Of a stretch of 64,000 nucleotides of DNA, positions 17,801 through 27,686 are shown piece after piece. Positions within the stretch are counted from its first letter, which is position 1, and each line of letters opens with the position of its first letter. A program made the position numbers and the translations under genes. Origin of the DNA: Bacteroidaceae bacterium. Its GTDB lineage: Bacteria > Bacteroidota > Bacteroidia > Bacteroidales > Bacteroidaceae. The DNA lies in NCBI GenBank assembly GCA_024398715.1, contig JAKSIP010000008.1, positions 1-64,000 on the forward strand, written 5' to 3'. Below the pieces are notes generated by a model. The model did no database searches and was not told the DNA's origin. It saw only the letters and a list, made by a program, of their open reading frames with translations.

Positions 17801-18733
17801 TCATTCTCCGTCAAACAAAGGAGTGGAAAAGTACCTTTCCGCCGTATCCGGAAGTACGGTTACAACTGTTTTGCCAGGTCCCAGTTTACGTGCAAGTTTC
17901 AAAGCGGCCGCAACATTGGTTCCACTGGAAATTCCACACATTATTCCCTCATATCTTGCCAAAGCCCGGGCAGTATCCAGAGCCTCGTTATCTGAGATAA
18001 TGCATATGGAACTGTATATTTCCTTATTGAGTATAGCAGGAATCAATCCGTCTCCGATACCCATCTGAAGGTGTGTCCCGATATTTCCGCCGGCAAGTAT
18101 GGCGGCATTTTCGGGTTCCACAGCCCATATCTCAATATCAGGATTCTGTGCTTTCAGAACCTCTCCTATTCCGGTAATTGTTCCTCCCGTTCCTATTCCG
18201 GAGCAGAAACCGTCTATAGGCTTGGCAGCCTGTTCAAGGATTTCCAAACCGGTATGATGACGATGTACCATAGGATTGGCAGGATTTTCAAACTGTTGGG
18301 GTATGAAGACATTCGGAATTTCACGGGCAATCTGCTCCGCTTTCCTGATGCACTGATCCATACATTCACCGATATTGCCGGAATCATGCACAAGAATAAC
18401 CTCTGCTCCATAATGTTTTACAAGTTTCCTACGTTCCTCACTCACTGAATCTGGCATCACAATAACTGTATGATAGCCCCTTACTGCGCCCACCAGGGCC
18501 AGTCCGATACCCTGATTACCGGATGTAGGTTCAACTATTACGGTATCCTTTTTTATCAATCCACGTGATTCGGCATCGAGAAGCATATTATATGCGGTGC
18601 GTGTCTTTATTGAACCGCCGGCATTCAATCCCTCAAATTTGACAAGAACCTCCGCCCCATCCTTGTCAGGAAGTTTGTTCAGTCTTATCAATGGAGTGTG
18701 CCCGATAGCTTCCAATATATTCTGATATATCAT
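17801..18733 (-). CDS. cysK: Cysteine synthase (O-acetylserine sulfhydrylase)
   Basis: This 310-residue PLP enzyme forms cysteine from O-acetylserine and sulfide. The PLP Lys43 lies in GGSIKTRTA and the phosphate loop GIGTGGTITG is intact. Two motif variants differ from E. coli CysK: SIKTR instead of SVKDR, and PTSGNQG instead of PTSGNTG. This subgroup is otherwise full length, and OAS sulfhydrylase remains the best call. I chose ATG 18733 (MIYQNIL) because the longer frame would run into the promoter. It starts the run with the AraC, PfkB and ATPase genes. Confidence 0.9.
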   Translation of the reverse strand: MIYQNILEAIGHTPLIRLNKLPDKDGAEVLVKFEGLNAGGSIKTRTAYNMLLDAESRGLIKKDTVIVEPTSGNQGIGLALVGAVRGYHTVIVMPDSVSEERRKLVKHYGAEVILVHDSGNIGECMDQCIRKAEQIAREIPNVFIPQQFENPANPMVHRHHTGLEILEQAAKPIDGFCSGIGTGGTITGIGEVLKAQNPDIEIWAVEPENAAILAGGNIGTHLQMGIGDGLIPAILNKEIYSSICIISDNEALDTARALARYEGIMCGISSGTNVAAALKLARKLGPGKTVVTVLPDTAERYFSTPLFDGE

Positions 18734-18759
18734 ATTCAAGTCCTTACAATAAGATTGCG

Positions 18760-18787
18760 CAAAGTTACTCTTTTTTTTGTAATTTTG
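18760..18787. promoter_or_regulatory. Divergent -7 elements cysK / mutS2
   Basis: The minus-strand TAACTTTG (plus 18760-18767) fronts cysK and the plus-strand TAATTTTG (18780-18787) fronts mutS2. Both match TAnnTTTG. The two elements are only 12 bp apart, so RNA polymerase could hardly occupy both at once; their use may be mutually exclusive. Confidence 0.45.
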
Positions 18788-18824
18788 CACAATCAACAGA
18801 TGTATATATAGCTCAAAGAGTCAA

Positions 18825-21335
18825 ATGGTTTACCCTAATGATTTTGAACAAAGAATAGAGTTTCTGGAGATACGCAGACAGTTGGGTGCCCTGTGTATCT
18901 GCACTTTGGGCAGGGAGTGCGTTGACAGCATTTCTTTCAGTGACAATTGGGGAACCGTTAACACAGAACTTGACAGAACAATGGAATTTGTATCTGTTCT
19001 GGACAATGAGGACAGATTCCCGGACCTTGAGTTCTTTGATCTGCGCGCAGAACTGGAACGTATAAGGATAGCAGGTCTTTTTCTTGACGAAACCGAGTTG
19101 TTCAATTTGTGGAAATCTCTTGAAGCCATATCGGCAATTACCGGTTTTTTCTGTTCAGAGCATGCCGCTGAGTGTTATCCGGAATTACACTCCTTATCGG
19201 AGCAGGTCAGTTCTTTTCCGCATATTACAGCGGCTATTTCAAAAATCCTGACCAAATTCGGTCACTTGAAAGACAATGCCAGTCCGGAACTTTACCATAT
19301 CCGTATGGATTTGGCAAACACCCGTTTCAGCATATCCAACATTCTCAACGGAATACTTAAAAAAGCCCAATCGGAAGGTCTGGTAGAAAAAGATGCCCAG
19401 CCTACAATGAGAGACGGACGTCTTGTGCTACCTGTGGCACCTGCACTGAAGAAAAAGATCAAAGGTATTGTTCACGATGAATCCGCCAGCGGACGTACTG
19501 TTTTCATAGAGCCGGCAGAGGTTGTGGAAGCAAACAACAGGACACGCCAGCTGGAAGCGGCCGAAAGACGGGAGATTATAAAAATACTTACAGAGTTCAC
19601 AGATTACATACGCCCCGAGCTGCCTTCAATAAAAGATTCCTACAGTTATCTGGCCCAAATAGATTTTATCAGAGCCAAAGCGCTGTTTTCCAAAGACATA
19701 GAAGCAGTCAAACCGGTTCTGGAAAAGAAATGCGTTCTTGACTGGGTGCAGGCGGTGCATCCGCTGCTGCGCCAGAATCTTGCAAAACACGGGAAGAGTG
19801 TAATTCCTCTTGATGTGGAACTGACATCGGAAAATAGCATATTGCTCATATCAGGTCCGAATGCCGGCGGAAAATCCGTTTGTCTTAAAACAGTAGGTCT
19901 TCTTCAGTATATGCTGCAATGCGGAATTCCTGTTCCAATGCGTTCAAACAGCCATGCCGGTCTGTTCAAGAATATTATGATAGACATTGGAGACCAGCAG
20001 AGCATTACTGACGACATAAGCACCTATTCGGGTCATCTGATGAATATGAAAAACATGTTGCGTACATGTAATCGCCAGACATTATTGCTGATAGATGAAT
20101 TCGGCAGCGGAACGGAGCCTGGCATCGGCGGAGCTTTGGCCGAATCTGTACTTACCAGATTTGTAGCAGCACATACGTTCGGGGTCATTACTACGCATTA
20201 CCAGAACCTGAAACAATATGCAGATCAGGCAAAAGGCATTGTCAACGGAGCCATGCTGTATGACCGTCAGCTGATGCAACCCCTATACATTCTCCAGACA
20301 GGAAATCCAGGCAGCAGTTTTGCAGTGGAAATAGCACGCAAAATAGGTCTGCCGGAAGATGTGATTGCCGATGCCACCCAGATTGTAGGGAAAGACTATG
20401 TCAATGCTGACAAATACCTGCAGGACATTGTACGTGACAAGCGCTATTGGGAAAACAAGCGCCAGAACGTGCATCAGCAGGAAAAGCACCTTGATGAACT
20501 GATAGACAGACACTCCAAAGAGTTGCAGTCTATTGAGAAAGAACGCAAAGAAATACTCCGGCAGGCAAAAGAGCAGAGCATGCAGCTTATCGAGGAATCC
20601 AATGCCGTTATTGAACGGACCATAAGAACAATCAAGGAAGAACAGGCGGAACGCAATGCCACAAAGAATGCCCGCCAGCAGCTTTCCGAATTCAAACAGG
20701 ATGTTGAAGAACGGACTTCAGGAAACGATACAGACGATAAGATAACCCGTCAGATGGAGCGTATCAAGCGCAGTCAGGAACGCCGCGCTGAACGCCGCAG
20801 AAACGGGAATCAACAAAACAGCAGCATAAACAATCAGGGAATGAGTATATATGACTCCTTCTCCGCCTTGTTCCATGTTGGAGATACTGTCAGGATCAAA
20901 GGACAGAACACCATAGGCACAATAGTAAAAATAACACGCAACAACGCATCGGTAGATTTCAATACAATAACCAGCATAGTCAAGACCAACCTGCTGGAGC
21001 ACACCCAGGCACCCAAAGAACAGTCATCAGCCACAGTCAATGTGGTTCGCGCAAGTAATATCAGAGAAAAGATTTATGCCGCAAAAATGCGTTTCAAACC
21101 TGATCTTGACGTTAGAGGTATGCGCGGAGACGATGCCATACAGACTGTAACATATTTTATTGACGATGCCCTGTTGCTGGGAATAAGCCGCGTTAGAATT
21201 CTGCACGGCACCGGCAGCGGAATATTGCGTACTCTGATCAGAGAATATCTTGAAACAGTACCGGCTGTAACACATTTTGCAGATGAACATGTCCAGTTCG
21301 GAGGAGCGGGCATAACCGTAATAGATTTGGAATAG
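18825..21335 (+). CDS. mutS2: MutS2 ATPase/endonuclease (RqcU)
   Basis: This 836-residue homodimeric ATPase has a MutS core with Walker [14 protein letters not shown] (about residue 344), Walker B ([12 protein letters not shown]) and a long coiled coil (about residues 530-660). A KOW-like segment ([10 protein letters not shown]) and a C-terminal Smr nuclease domain (LDVRGMRGD and HGTGSGILR) follow. MutS2 suppresses homologous recombination and, in Bacillus, rescues collided ribosomes (RqcU). Which role applies here is not known. It is followed by nfo one base after its stop codon, giving a coupled nucleic-acid repair pair. Confidence 0.95.
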   Translation: MVYPNDFEQRIEFLEIRRQLGALCICTLGRECVDSISFSDNWGTVNTELDRTMEFVSVLDNEDRFPDLEFFDLRAELERIRIAGLFLDETELFNLWKSLEAISAITGFFCSEHAAECYPELHSLSEQVSSFPHITAAISKILTKFGHLKDNASPELYHIRMDLANTRFSISNILNGILKKAQSEGLVEKDAQPTMRDGRLVLPVAPALKKKIKGIVHDESASGRTVFIEPAEVVEANNRTRQLEAAERREIIKILTEFTDYIRPELPSIKDSYSYLAQIDFIRAKALFSKDIEAVKPVLEKKCVLDWVQAVHPLLRQNLAKHGKSVIPLDVELTSENSILLISGPNAGGKSVCLKTVGLLQYMLQCGIPVPMRSNSHAGLFKNIMIDIGDQQSITDDISTYSGHLMNMKNMLRTCNRQTLLLIDEFGSGTEPGIGGALAESVLTRFVAAHTFGVITTHYQNLKQYADQAKGIVNGAMLYDRQLMQPLYILQTGNPGSSFAVEIARKIGLPEDVIADATQIVGKDYVNADKYLQDIVRDKRYWENKRQNVHQQEKHLDELIDRHSKELQSIEKERKEILRQAKEQSMQLIEESNAVIERTIRTIKEEQAERNATKNARQQLSEFKQDVEERTSGNDTDDKITRQMERIKRSQERRAERRRNGNQQNSSINNQGMSIYDSFSALFHVGDTVRIKGQNTIGTIVKITRNNASVDFNTITSIVKTNLLEHTQAPKEQSSATVNVVRASNIREKIYAAKMRFKPDLDVRGMRGDDAIQTVTYFIDDALLLGISRVRILHGTGSGILRTLIREYLETVPAVTHFADEHVQFGGAGITVIDLE

Positions 21336-21336
21336 T

Positions 21337-22173
21337 ATGAATTTTGTAGGTCCACATGTATCAGCGTCGGGCGGTGTTCAGAACGCGCCATTAGCGGCAC
21401 ACAGCCTTGGAGCAACAGCATTTGCCCTGTTCACAAAAAATCAGAGGCAGTGGACATCGGCTCCACTCTCTGCGAAAGAGATAGATTTGTTCAAGCAGTA
21501 TTGTACAGAATACGGCTACAGACCTGAACAGATTCTGCCGCATGACAGTTACCTGATAAATCTTGGACATCCCGAAAAAGAAGGGCTTGAAAAATCGCGC
21601 ACGGCCTTTCTTGATGAAATGAGCCGCTGTAGCCAATTGGGACTCACTATGTTGAATTTTCATCCAGGCAGTCATTTGAAAGCGATATCGCCGGAGCAGT
21701 GTCTTGCGCGTATTGCAGAAAGCATAAACATTGCTTTGGATAAGACTCAGGGAGTAACTGCAGTAATTGAAAATACCGCCGGACAAGGCAGCAATATGGG
21801 ATACAGTTTCCATCACCTTGCCCAAATAATCAGTATGGTAGAAGACAAAAGCCGGGTTGGCATCTGTATTGATACCTGCCACACATTTACAGCAGGCTAT
21901 GATCTTGCGAACCAATATGATAGCGTATGGCAGGAATTTGACAGCATAGTCGGGTTGGAGTATCTGAAAGCCATCCACCTGAACGACAGCAAAAAACCTC
22001 TTGCCAGCCGTGTTGACCGTCATGACAACATAGGAAAAGGACTGATAGGTATGGCTTTTTTTGAGCGTATTGCCCGTGACAGCCGCTTTGACAGCATTCC
22101 GTTCATTCTTGAAACCCCTGAAGAAGCCTTGTGGGCTCAGGAAATTCAGACATTGATGGCCCTAAACCATTGA
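21337..22173 (+). CDS. nfo: Deoxyribonuclease IV (AP endonuclease)
   Basis: This 278-residue zinc-dependent endonuclease IV nicks DNA 5' of abasic sites. It has the start [45 protein letters not shown] and HLNDSKKPL, which carry the His/Glu/Asp ligands of the trinuclear zinc site. It starts 1 bp after mutS2, and its 3' end overlaps the convergent glycosyltransferase gene by 12 bp. Confidence 0.97.
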   Translation: MNFVGPHVSASGGVQNAPLAAHSLGATAFALFTKNQRQWTSAPLSAKEIDLFKQYCTEYGYRPEQILPHDSYLINLGHPEKEGLEKSRTAFLDEMSRCSQLGLTMLNFHPGSHLKAISPEQCLARIAESINIALDKTQGVTAVIENTAGQGSNMGYSFHHLAQIISMVEDKSRVGICIDTCHTFTAGYDLANQYDSVWQEFDSIVGLEYLKAIHLNDSKKPLASRVDRHDNIGKGLIGMAFFERIARDSRFDSIPFILETPEEALWAQEIQTLMALNH

Positions 22174-23283
22174 TTTGATAGTGTCTGTCATCCTTGACCA
22201 GGCATACTTTTTCTTTTCTTCCCTGATATTTTCCTCAAAGAAGGCAGTCAGGTCATTTTCATAGAAACTGCACAACGCAGCGGCTACGGCATCGGCATTC
22301 GGCTCCACAACATAACCTACCTTACCGTCCGGAACTATTTCAGACAGTCCGCCGACATTGGTTACCAGCATAGGTTTTTCAAAATGATAGGCTATCTGGG
22401 TCACTCCGCTCTGTGTGGCAGACTTATATGGTTGGGCAACAATATCGGCAGCAGAGAAATAGGAACTTACCTGGGTATCGGGTATATAGTCATTCCTCCA
22501 TATTATTCTGTCACTTATACCCAAATTCTTTGCAAGTTCAAAATACTGGTTTGGATTGTTATAAAATTCACCTGCCACAACCAGCTTTACATTTTTTTTC
22601 AGCAAGGATTCATTGGCCATTGCCTGCAACAGGATATCCAGTCCCTTGTAATCTCTTATAAAGCCAAAGAAAAGAATATAAGAAAAGGACGGATCAAGAG
22701 TCAATGCAGCCAGTGCCTCATCACGTGTCTTTTTCTGTCCGAAATGATCATACAATGGGTGCGGACAGAACGCTCTCGGTTTTTTCCTGTCAAACATATC
22801 CAAATCGTTCAAAACAGACTGGGACATGGCAACAAATCCGTCAACAGTTCTGACAAAATAATTTGACAGAGTCCTGTCAAAGAATTTCTTTTCGTGTGGG
22901 ATTATATTGTGCAATATGGACATTACCTTTGTTTTTCCGTTACGACGGACATATCTGGTAATTGTACCGAAACAGGGAGACATGAAAGGTAACCAGTAAT
23001 TGATAATCAGCAGATCCGGAGCCTGCTTTGCTATTCTCTTTCCAACTGATATCCAATTGAACGGATTGACTGAACTGACACTGCGTACAATGTTCAGAAA
23101 CTGGGGAGCGGGTTCGGATGAATACTGGGTTTTCCCTGGAAACAGAAAATCCGGATACTGTAGAGTAAACGTTTCGATTGTTACGTCATCGCCCTGGGCA
23201 ATGAATTCCTTAGCAAGACGTTCATTATATGCGCTGAGTCCTCCACGATAAGGATAAGCAGTTCCGATTATGGTTATGTTCAT
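22162..23283 (-). CDS. Glycosyltransferase, GT4-like
   Basis: This GT-B glycosyltransferase of about 373 residues has an N-terminal start [13 protein letters not shown], typical of GT4 enzymes that act on cell-surface glycans. Its C-terminal nucleotide-sugar domain has [15 protein letters not shown] and a [18 protein letters not shown] donor-binding region. Acceptor and donor are unknown. I chose ATG 23283 over an upstream TTG at 23295. It is a lone gene with its own promoter candidate at 23308-23315. Confidence 0.88.
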   Translation of the reverse strand: MNITIIGTAYPYRGGLSAYNERLAKEFIAQGDDVTIETFTLQYPDFLFPGKTQYSSEPAPQFLNIVRSVSSVNPFNWISVGKRIAKQAPDLLIINYWLPFMSPCFGTITRYVRRNGKTKVMSILHNIIPHEKKFFDRTLSNYFVRTVDGFVAMSQSVLNDLDMFDRKKPRAFCPHPLYDHFGQKKTRDEALAALTLDPSFSYILFFGFIRDYKGLDILLQAMANESLLKKNVKLVVAGEFYNNPNQYFELAKNLGISDRIIWRNDYIPDTQVSSYFSAADIVAQPYKSATQSGVTQIAYHFEKPMLVTNVGGLSEIVPDGKVGYVVEPNADAVAAALCSFYENDLTAFFEENIREEKKKYAWSRMTDTIKSMV

Positions 23284-23307
23284 ATTCTTTTCCAATTGTA
23301 TTGGCTA

Positions 23308-23315
23308 CAAAGTTA
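23308..23315 (-). promoter_or_regulatory. -7 element for the glycosyltransferase gene
   Basis: TAACTTTG on the minus strand matches TAnnTTTG and lies 24 bp before the ATG at 23283, a normal distance for Bacteroidetes promoters. The -33 element is unclear. Confidence 0.4.
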
Positions 23316-23358
23316 ACAATTTGATTTAATTGGTATATATAAGTAAAAGGATATATTT

Positions 23359-24876
23359 ATGAAAAAATCGGTAATTGTTTTTATATTAGGGAGTTTTTTT
23401 TATGCAGCAAACGCTCAGTTCGGAATGCCACCTATGGGCGGCGGAATGCCTATGGGTATGCCGGGAATGGGCGGTATCATGCCAGTGCAGAACAATGTCA
23501 AAGATGTAGAGATCAAGTCTTCCAACCTTCCTATCATCCGCATTGACACCAAAGGACATGAGATATCACAGAAAAAGGTTAATGCAACAATGAACGTTAC
23601 AGATGGTAAAACAAGTCTGTACGAAGGTAACATTACAATAAAATTGCGCGGAAACTCATCTGTTATGATGCCGCAGCAGAAATATTCCATCGTTACCAGA
23701 GATGACAACGGCAAAAAGAAAGACGCTTCACTGTTTGGAATGGGAGCGGAACATGACTGGGTTTTGCTGAACACCTATACGGACATTTCATTATTGCGTG
23801 ACCCTCTGGCAATGCTTCTTTGGCGCGCCATGGGGCATTGGGCTCCAAAGACTCAGACTGTGGAGGTTGTTCTGAACAACAAATACATAGGTGTATATAT
23901 TTTTGCTGAAACCATCAAACAGGGCAAAGAGCGTCTTGACATTGCAAATATCAAGGAGCAGGATGCTGTTGGCCGTGAACTTAGCGGCGGTTACATTCTG
24001 CGTGTTGACAAATACGATGCCAACGACAACACATTCGTATCAAAACAGAAAGGGATTTCCCTGCACGGCAGTACGGGAATGGGTATGATGCCGTTCGGAG
24101 CAGGCGGTATGAACAACAATGTTGTATGGACCATCAAGTATCCGAGTAAGAACAAAATTACGGACGCCCAGCAGAATTATATTGAAAATTTCATCCATAA
24201 GTTTGAGAGTGCAGTGGCAAGTCCTGATTTTGCAGACCCCCAAAAAGGCTACGCCGCATATATAGAGGTATCTGATTTTGTTGATTTTATAATTCACTCC
24301 GAGTTTATGCACAATGCAGACATGTATTACAGCAGCACTTACTTCTACAAGACAAAAATAAATGCGGACGGCACCGGCGGAAAGCTGCACGCAGGACCGG
24401 TATGGGATTATAATTTCTCAATGGGCAACTGCACATTCGGGCAGTGCGACAAGATTGACGCATTCAGTTTTAACGGCAAGGAACAGGGTGTAATACCCAC
24501 ATTCTGGCAAAAACTGATGTCCGATCCGGCCTTTGTTGACAAGGTGAAAGAGCGATATACACAACTGCGCGGTACCGTTCTAAGCAAAGAGAGTCTTTTT
24601 GAATATATTGACAATTATACCAAGCAGATGCAGAAACCTGCAAAGCGCCATTTTGCCGCGTACAGTGATCTTCTGGTATCTGAAGACCAACCACAAACCC
24701 AAAACAACGGCATGGGAATGTTTGGCGGCATGGGAATGTTCGGCGGCATGGGCGGCAGCATGTGGACCAGTTTCATGGCATACCGTGTAAGCAGCTATGA
24801 ACAGGAAATCCAGACACTCAAAGAATGGATCTTAAAGCGTCTGGATTTTCTGGACAGGAACTGGTTGCTCAATTAA
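23359..24876 (+). CDS. Secreted CotH-family kinase-like protein with Met/Gly-rich tracts
   Basis: This 505-residue protein has a signal peptide (residues 1-19, ending AANA) and the CotH fold: IKLRGNSSVMM, EHDWVLLNTYTDISLLRD, GVYIFAETIKQGKERLDI and GPVWDYNFSMGN. CotH of Bacillus is an atypical protein kinase, but the role of secreted Bacteroidetes members is unknown. Two low-complexity Met/Gly tracts stand out: one right after the signal peptide (about residues 21-45) and one at about residues 450-470 (GMGMFGGMGMFGGMGG). A Shine-Dalgarno-like AAAGGA lies 8 bp before the ATG, unusual in this window. The 3' end overlaps GH3 by 4 bp. Confidence 0.88.
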   Translation: MKKSVIVFILGSFFYAANAQFGMPPMGGGMPMGMPGMGGIMPVQNNVKDVEIKSSNLPIIRIDTKGHEISQKKVNATMNVTDGKTSLYEGNITIKLRGNSSVMMPQQKYSIVTRDDNGKKKDASLFGMGAEHDWVLLNTYTDISLLRDPLAMLLWRAMGHWAPKTQTVEVVLNNKYIGVYIFAETIKQGKERLDIANIKEQDAVGRELSGGYILRVDKYDANDNTFVSKQKGISLHGSTGMGMMPFGAGGMNNNVVWTIKYPSKNKITDAQQNYIENFIHKFESAVASPDFADPQKGYAAYIEVSDFVDFIIHSEFMHNADMYYSSTYFYKTKINADGTGGKLHAGPVWDYNFSMGNCTFGQCDKIDAFSFNGKEQGVIPTFWQKLMSDPAFVDKVKERYTQLRGTVLSKESLFEYIDNYTKQMQKPAKRHFAAYSDLLVSEDQPQTQNNGMGMFGGMGMFGGMGGSMWTSFMAYRVSSYEQEIQTLKEWILKRLDFLDRNWLLN

Positions 24877-27155
24877 AAGAGTCCTTTTCTGACTGACACC
24901 TGTGTGGAAAGTTTATCGTCTGTAGCGCACTGGCCTACAGTCAGTCTGATGGAACCTGATTCAAGTACCCAGTCATATTTGTCTTCTGACCAATATTTAA
25001 GGTTTTCAACCGGCACTGACAGTGTTACCAAAGAATCCTGTCCCGGCTCAAGCAAAATCCTGTCAAATGCCTTGAGTTCTCTTTCCGGCCATTCAACTTT
25101 TGATTTGATTCGGCTTACATAAAGTTGCGGAACTTCTTCAGCTTTTCTATTGCCCAGATTCTTCAGTCTGAAAGAGATTTTAATATCATCTCCATCTTTG
25201 TATTCTGTTTTATCTGCCGATATGTCAGAATATGCAAAAGTGGTATATGTCAAGCCATACCCGAACGGATATGCCGGTTGGATTTTCTTGGTATTATACC
25301 AGCGATAGCCAACAAGAAGATCTTCTGAATACACAGACACATTCCGTGATTGTTGAGAAGCATCGGACTTCTTATCAACCAGATTGACAAAGATATCTGC
25401 CGCAGCCGGCGTATCATTAGGAAAATTACCAAGTGCGTACGCAGGAGAATCTTCAAGTTTTACAGGGAATGTGAACGGAAGTCTTCCGCTTGGAGAGACT
25501 TTTCCAAGCAGAATATCGGCCAGGGCATGTCCGCCTTCGGAACCGTTGAACCAAGATACAAGCATGGCTTTTGAAGCAGGATCAACCTGACGGAGATCTA
25601 CAGGAGCGCCAACAACAAGAACAGTAATTACATTGGGATTGACCTGAGCGATTTTGGAAATAACCTGTTCCTGGTTGAATGGGAGCATTATGTCTTTACG
25701 GTCACTTCCTTCCGTCTCAACGGAACGGTTGTTGCCAGCCATTACAATTACTACATCGGCAGCACGTGCAGCCTCTACCGCACGGTTTTCCAATTCTTGG
25801 GCAGAAGGACCGGACTGAGCATTATTTCTTGAGCCCCAGAAACCGAATCCGAACCCGCCACGCTGCTGACTGCTCCAGCCTTGTGCATATATTATTCTTA
25901 CATTGTTACCGAATGCTTCTTTCAAACCAGCAAGAGGAGTAATCTCATTACGAGCCTTTACTCCGGCACCTACTCCACCCTGTCCCATTTTCTTATCGGC
26001 ATTGTCGCCGATTACCGCAACAGTCTGAATTCTGCTGAGATCAAGAGGCAGAATATCATCAGAGTTTTTCAAAAGCACAATGGATTTCTGAGCCACTTTG
26101 TATGCTATCTGCGCCTGTTCAGGCTTGGCAGTAATTTCTTTGTTGGCCTTATTTGCAGGTACAGGTTCAACAGCCAGACGTACACGCAGGATTTCTCTTA
26201 CACGATTGTCTATTACAGCGGTATCAATAATACCAAGACGCACTGAATCAAGCAAAGACTGTCCCAGGAAATCTTTTGAGGGCATTTCGACATTCAAGCC
26301 CTTGACAACAGAACCGGTACTGTGTGTTCCGCCCCAATCAGAAATGACCATACCCTTGAAACCCCAGTCACGGCGCAGCACCTGATTCAGGAGCCAGTCA
26401 TTTTCAGCGCACCATGATCCGTTAATCTTGTTGTACGCAGCCATAACACCCCAGGCATCGCCCTTGGTAACAGCAGCTTCAAACGCAGGAAGATAGATTT
26501 CACGCATGGCACGTGCAGATGCTATCACATCAACCGTACCGCGGTTTGTTTCCTGATTGTTCAAAGCAAAATGTTTCAGACAGACTGCAACACCGTTATC
26601 CTGCACGCCTTTGGTATAATATGTGGCAATAATTGAATTAAGATAGGGGTCTTCACTCAAATACTCGTATGTGCGCCCACCTGTTGGAATACGCTGGATA
26701 TTCATGGCAGGACCAAGAATCATGTCTTTTCCACGCAGCTTGGCTTCACGCGCCATACCGGTACCGTAAATGTATGCCATTTCCTTGTCCCAGGTTGCGG
26801 CTAATGCAGATCCGGTAGGAAAAAAAGTGGCAGAATCCGTTTCCCAATGCAACGGATTCCAGGACAACGGTTCCATTTCCTCCCTGATACCGAAAGGACC
26901 GTCGGCATAGTTTATATCAGCAATTTTCAGACGCGGCACACCGGCACTGACAAAATAGTATTTGGCATGAAGCATCTCAATTTTTTCTTCCAAAGTCATA
27001 CGCTTCAGAATGCGTCCTGCCTTGGCATCGTATTTCATCAGTAAGGAAGGGGTTTCCCTTTTGTCCCGCGACAACACGTTTTCAGAAGTACAACAGACCA
27101 CTGACAAAAAGGCAAATGTTGCAAATACAGACAACAAAACGTTTCTCAGTTTCAT
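24873..27155 (-). CDS. Glycoside hydrolase family 3 (beta-glucosidase type) lipoprotein
   Basis: This secreted GH3 enzyme of about 760 residues probably cleaves beta-glucosides or beta-xylosides. A lipoprotein-type signal ends at VVCC near residue 22. The N-terminal barrel has the nucleophile Asp273 in VISDWGGTH. An alpha/beta domain follows with a Gly/Phe-rich insert (QQRGGFGFGFWG), and a C-terminal fibronectin-III-like domain (PQLYVSR) closes the chain. I chose ATG 27155, where the signal peptide begins; an ATG 12 bp upstream is also possible. It is the last gene of the recA-led minus run, 17 bp after the DUF456 gene. Confidence 0.93.
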   Translation of the reverse strand: MKLRNVLLSVFATFAFLSVVCCTSENVLSRDKRETPSLLMKYDAKAGRILKRMTLEEKIEMLHAKYYFVSAGVPRLKIADINYADGPFGIREEMEPLSWNPLHWETDSATFFPTGSALAATWDKEMAYIYGTGMAREAKLRGKDMILGPAMNIQRIPTGGRTYEYLSEDPYLNSIIATYYTKGVQDNGVAVCLKHFALNNQETNRGTVDVIASARAMREIYLPAFEAAVTKGDAWGVMAAYNKINGSWCAENDWLLNQVLRRDWGFKGMVISDWGGTHSTGSVVKGLNVEMPSKDFLGQSLLDSVRLGIIDTAVIDNRVREILRVRLAVEPVPANKANKEITAKPEQAQIAYKVAQKSIVLLKNSDDILPLDLSRIQTVAVIGDNADKKMGQGGVGAGVKARNEITPLAGLKEAFGNNVRIIYAQGWSSQQRGGFGFGFWGSRNNAQSGPSAQELENRAVEAARAADVVIVMAGNNRSVETEGSDRKDIMLPFNQEQVISKIAQVNPNVITVLVVGAPVDLRQVDPASKAMLVSWFNGSEGGHALADILLGKVSPSGRLPFTFPVKLEDSPAYALGNFPNDTPAAADIFVNLVDKKSDASQQSRNVSVYSEDLLVGYRWYNTKKIQPAYPFGYGLTYTTFAYSDISADKTEYKDGDDIKISFRLKNLGNRKAEEVPQLYVSRIKSKVEWPERELKAFDRILLEPGQDSLVTLSVPVENLKYWSEDKYDWVLESGSIRLTVGQCATDDKLSTQVSVRKGLF

Positions 27156-27172
27156 TTCAACAAACATTAAGA

Positions 27173-27679
27173 TTACACAAAAGATCTGATAAGATCAATC
27201 ACAACCATAAGCAACAGAATAATGCCGTATATGGTTTTTACAGCAGTACCGGCCAAAAAGCCTATAAAAGTTCCGAGTGCTGCACGCATTGCGCGATGTT
27301 CTTCCGAACCGGCAATGGTCTCTCCGATATATGCGCCAATAAAAGGAGCCACCAGCAATAACGGAATACCTAATGGAGGGAAAACAAAAGAAAGGATCAA
27401 TCCTACAACCAGACCTATATTGCTTCCTCTGACTCCCTGCTTGGATCCGCCCATTCTTTTTGTTCCGATAGAAGGAACAATATAATCCAGAATGGTAATA
27501 ACGACCATCAGAATACCCATCACTACCAATGTAGTGACGGAATAGTGAATCCTATCTGAAAGATGGGCCAGTACAAGTCCCACAAAACTGAGAGGAGGAC
27601 CGGGAAGACCGGGCGCAATGGCACCGACAAGGCCGACCAACACCAGAAGAACTGCCAAAACAAGCAAAAAAATGTCCAT
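27173..27679 (-). CDS. DUF456 membrane protein
   Basis: This small integral-membrane protein of 168 residues has about four to five hydrophobic segments and the DUF456 pattern: GAIAPGLPGPPLSFVGL near the start, FPPLGIPLLLVAPFIGA, and a Gly-rich C-terminal helix. I chose ATG 27679, which sits at the first transmembrane helix and 7 bp after the esterase stop. Family function is unknown. It lies between a secreted esterase and GH3. Confidence 0.85.
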   Translation of the reverse strand: MDIFLLVLAVLLVLVGLVGAIAPGLPGPPLSFVGLVLAHLSDRIHYSVTTLVVMGILMVVITILDYIVPSIGTKRMGGSKQGVRGSNIGLVVGLILSFVFPPLGIPLLLVAPFIGAYIGETIAGSEEHRAMRAALGTFIGFLAGTAVKTIYGIILLLMVVIDLIRSFV

Positions 27680-27686
27680 ATTGATA

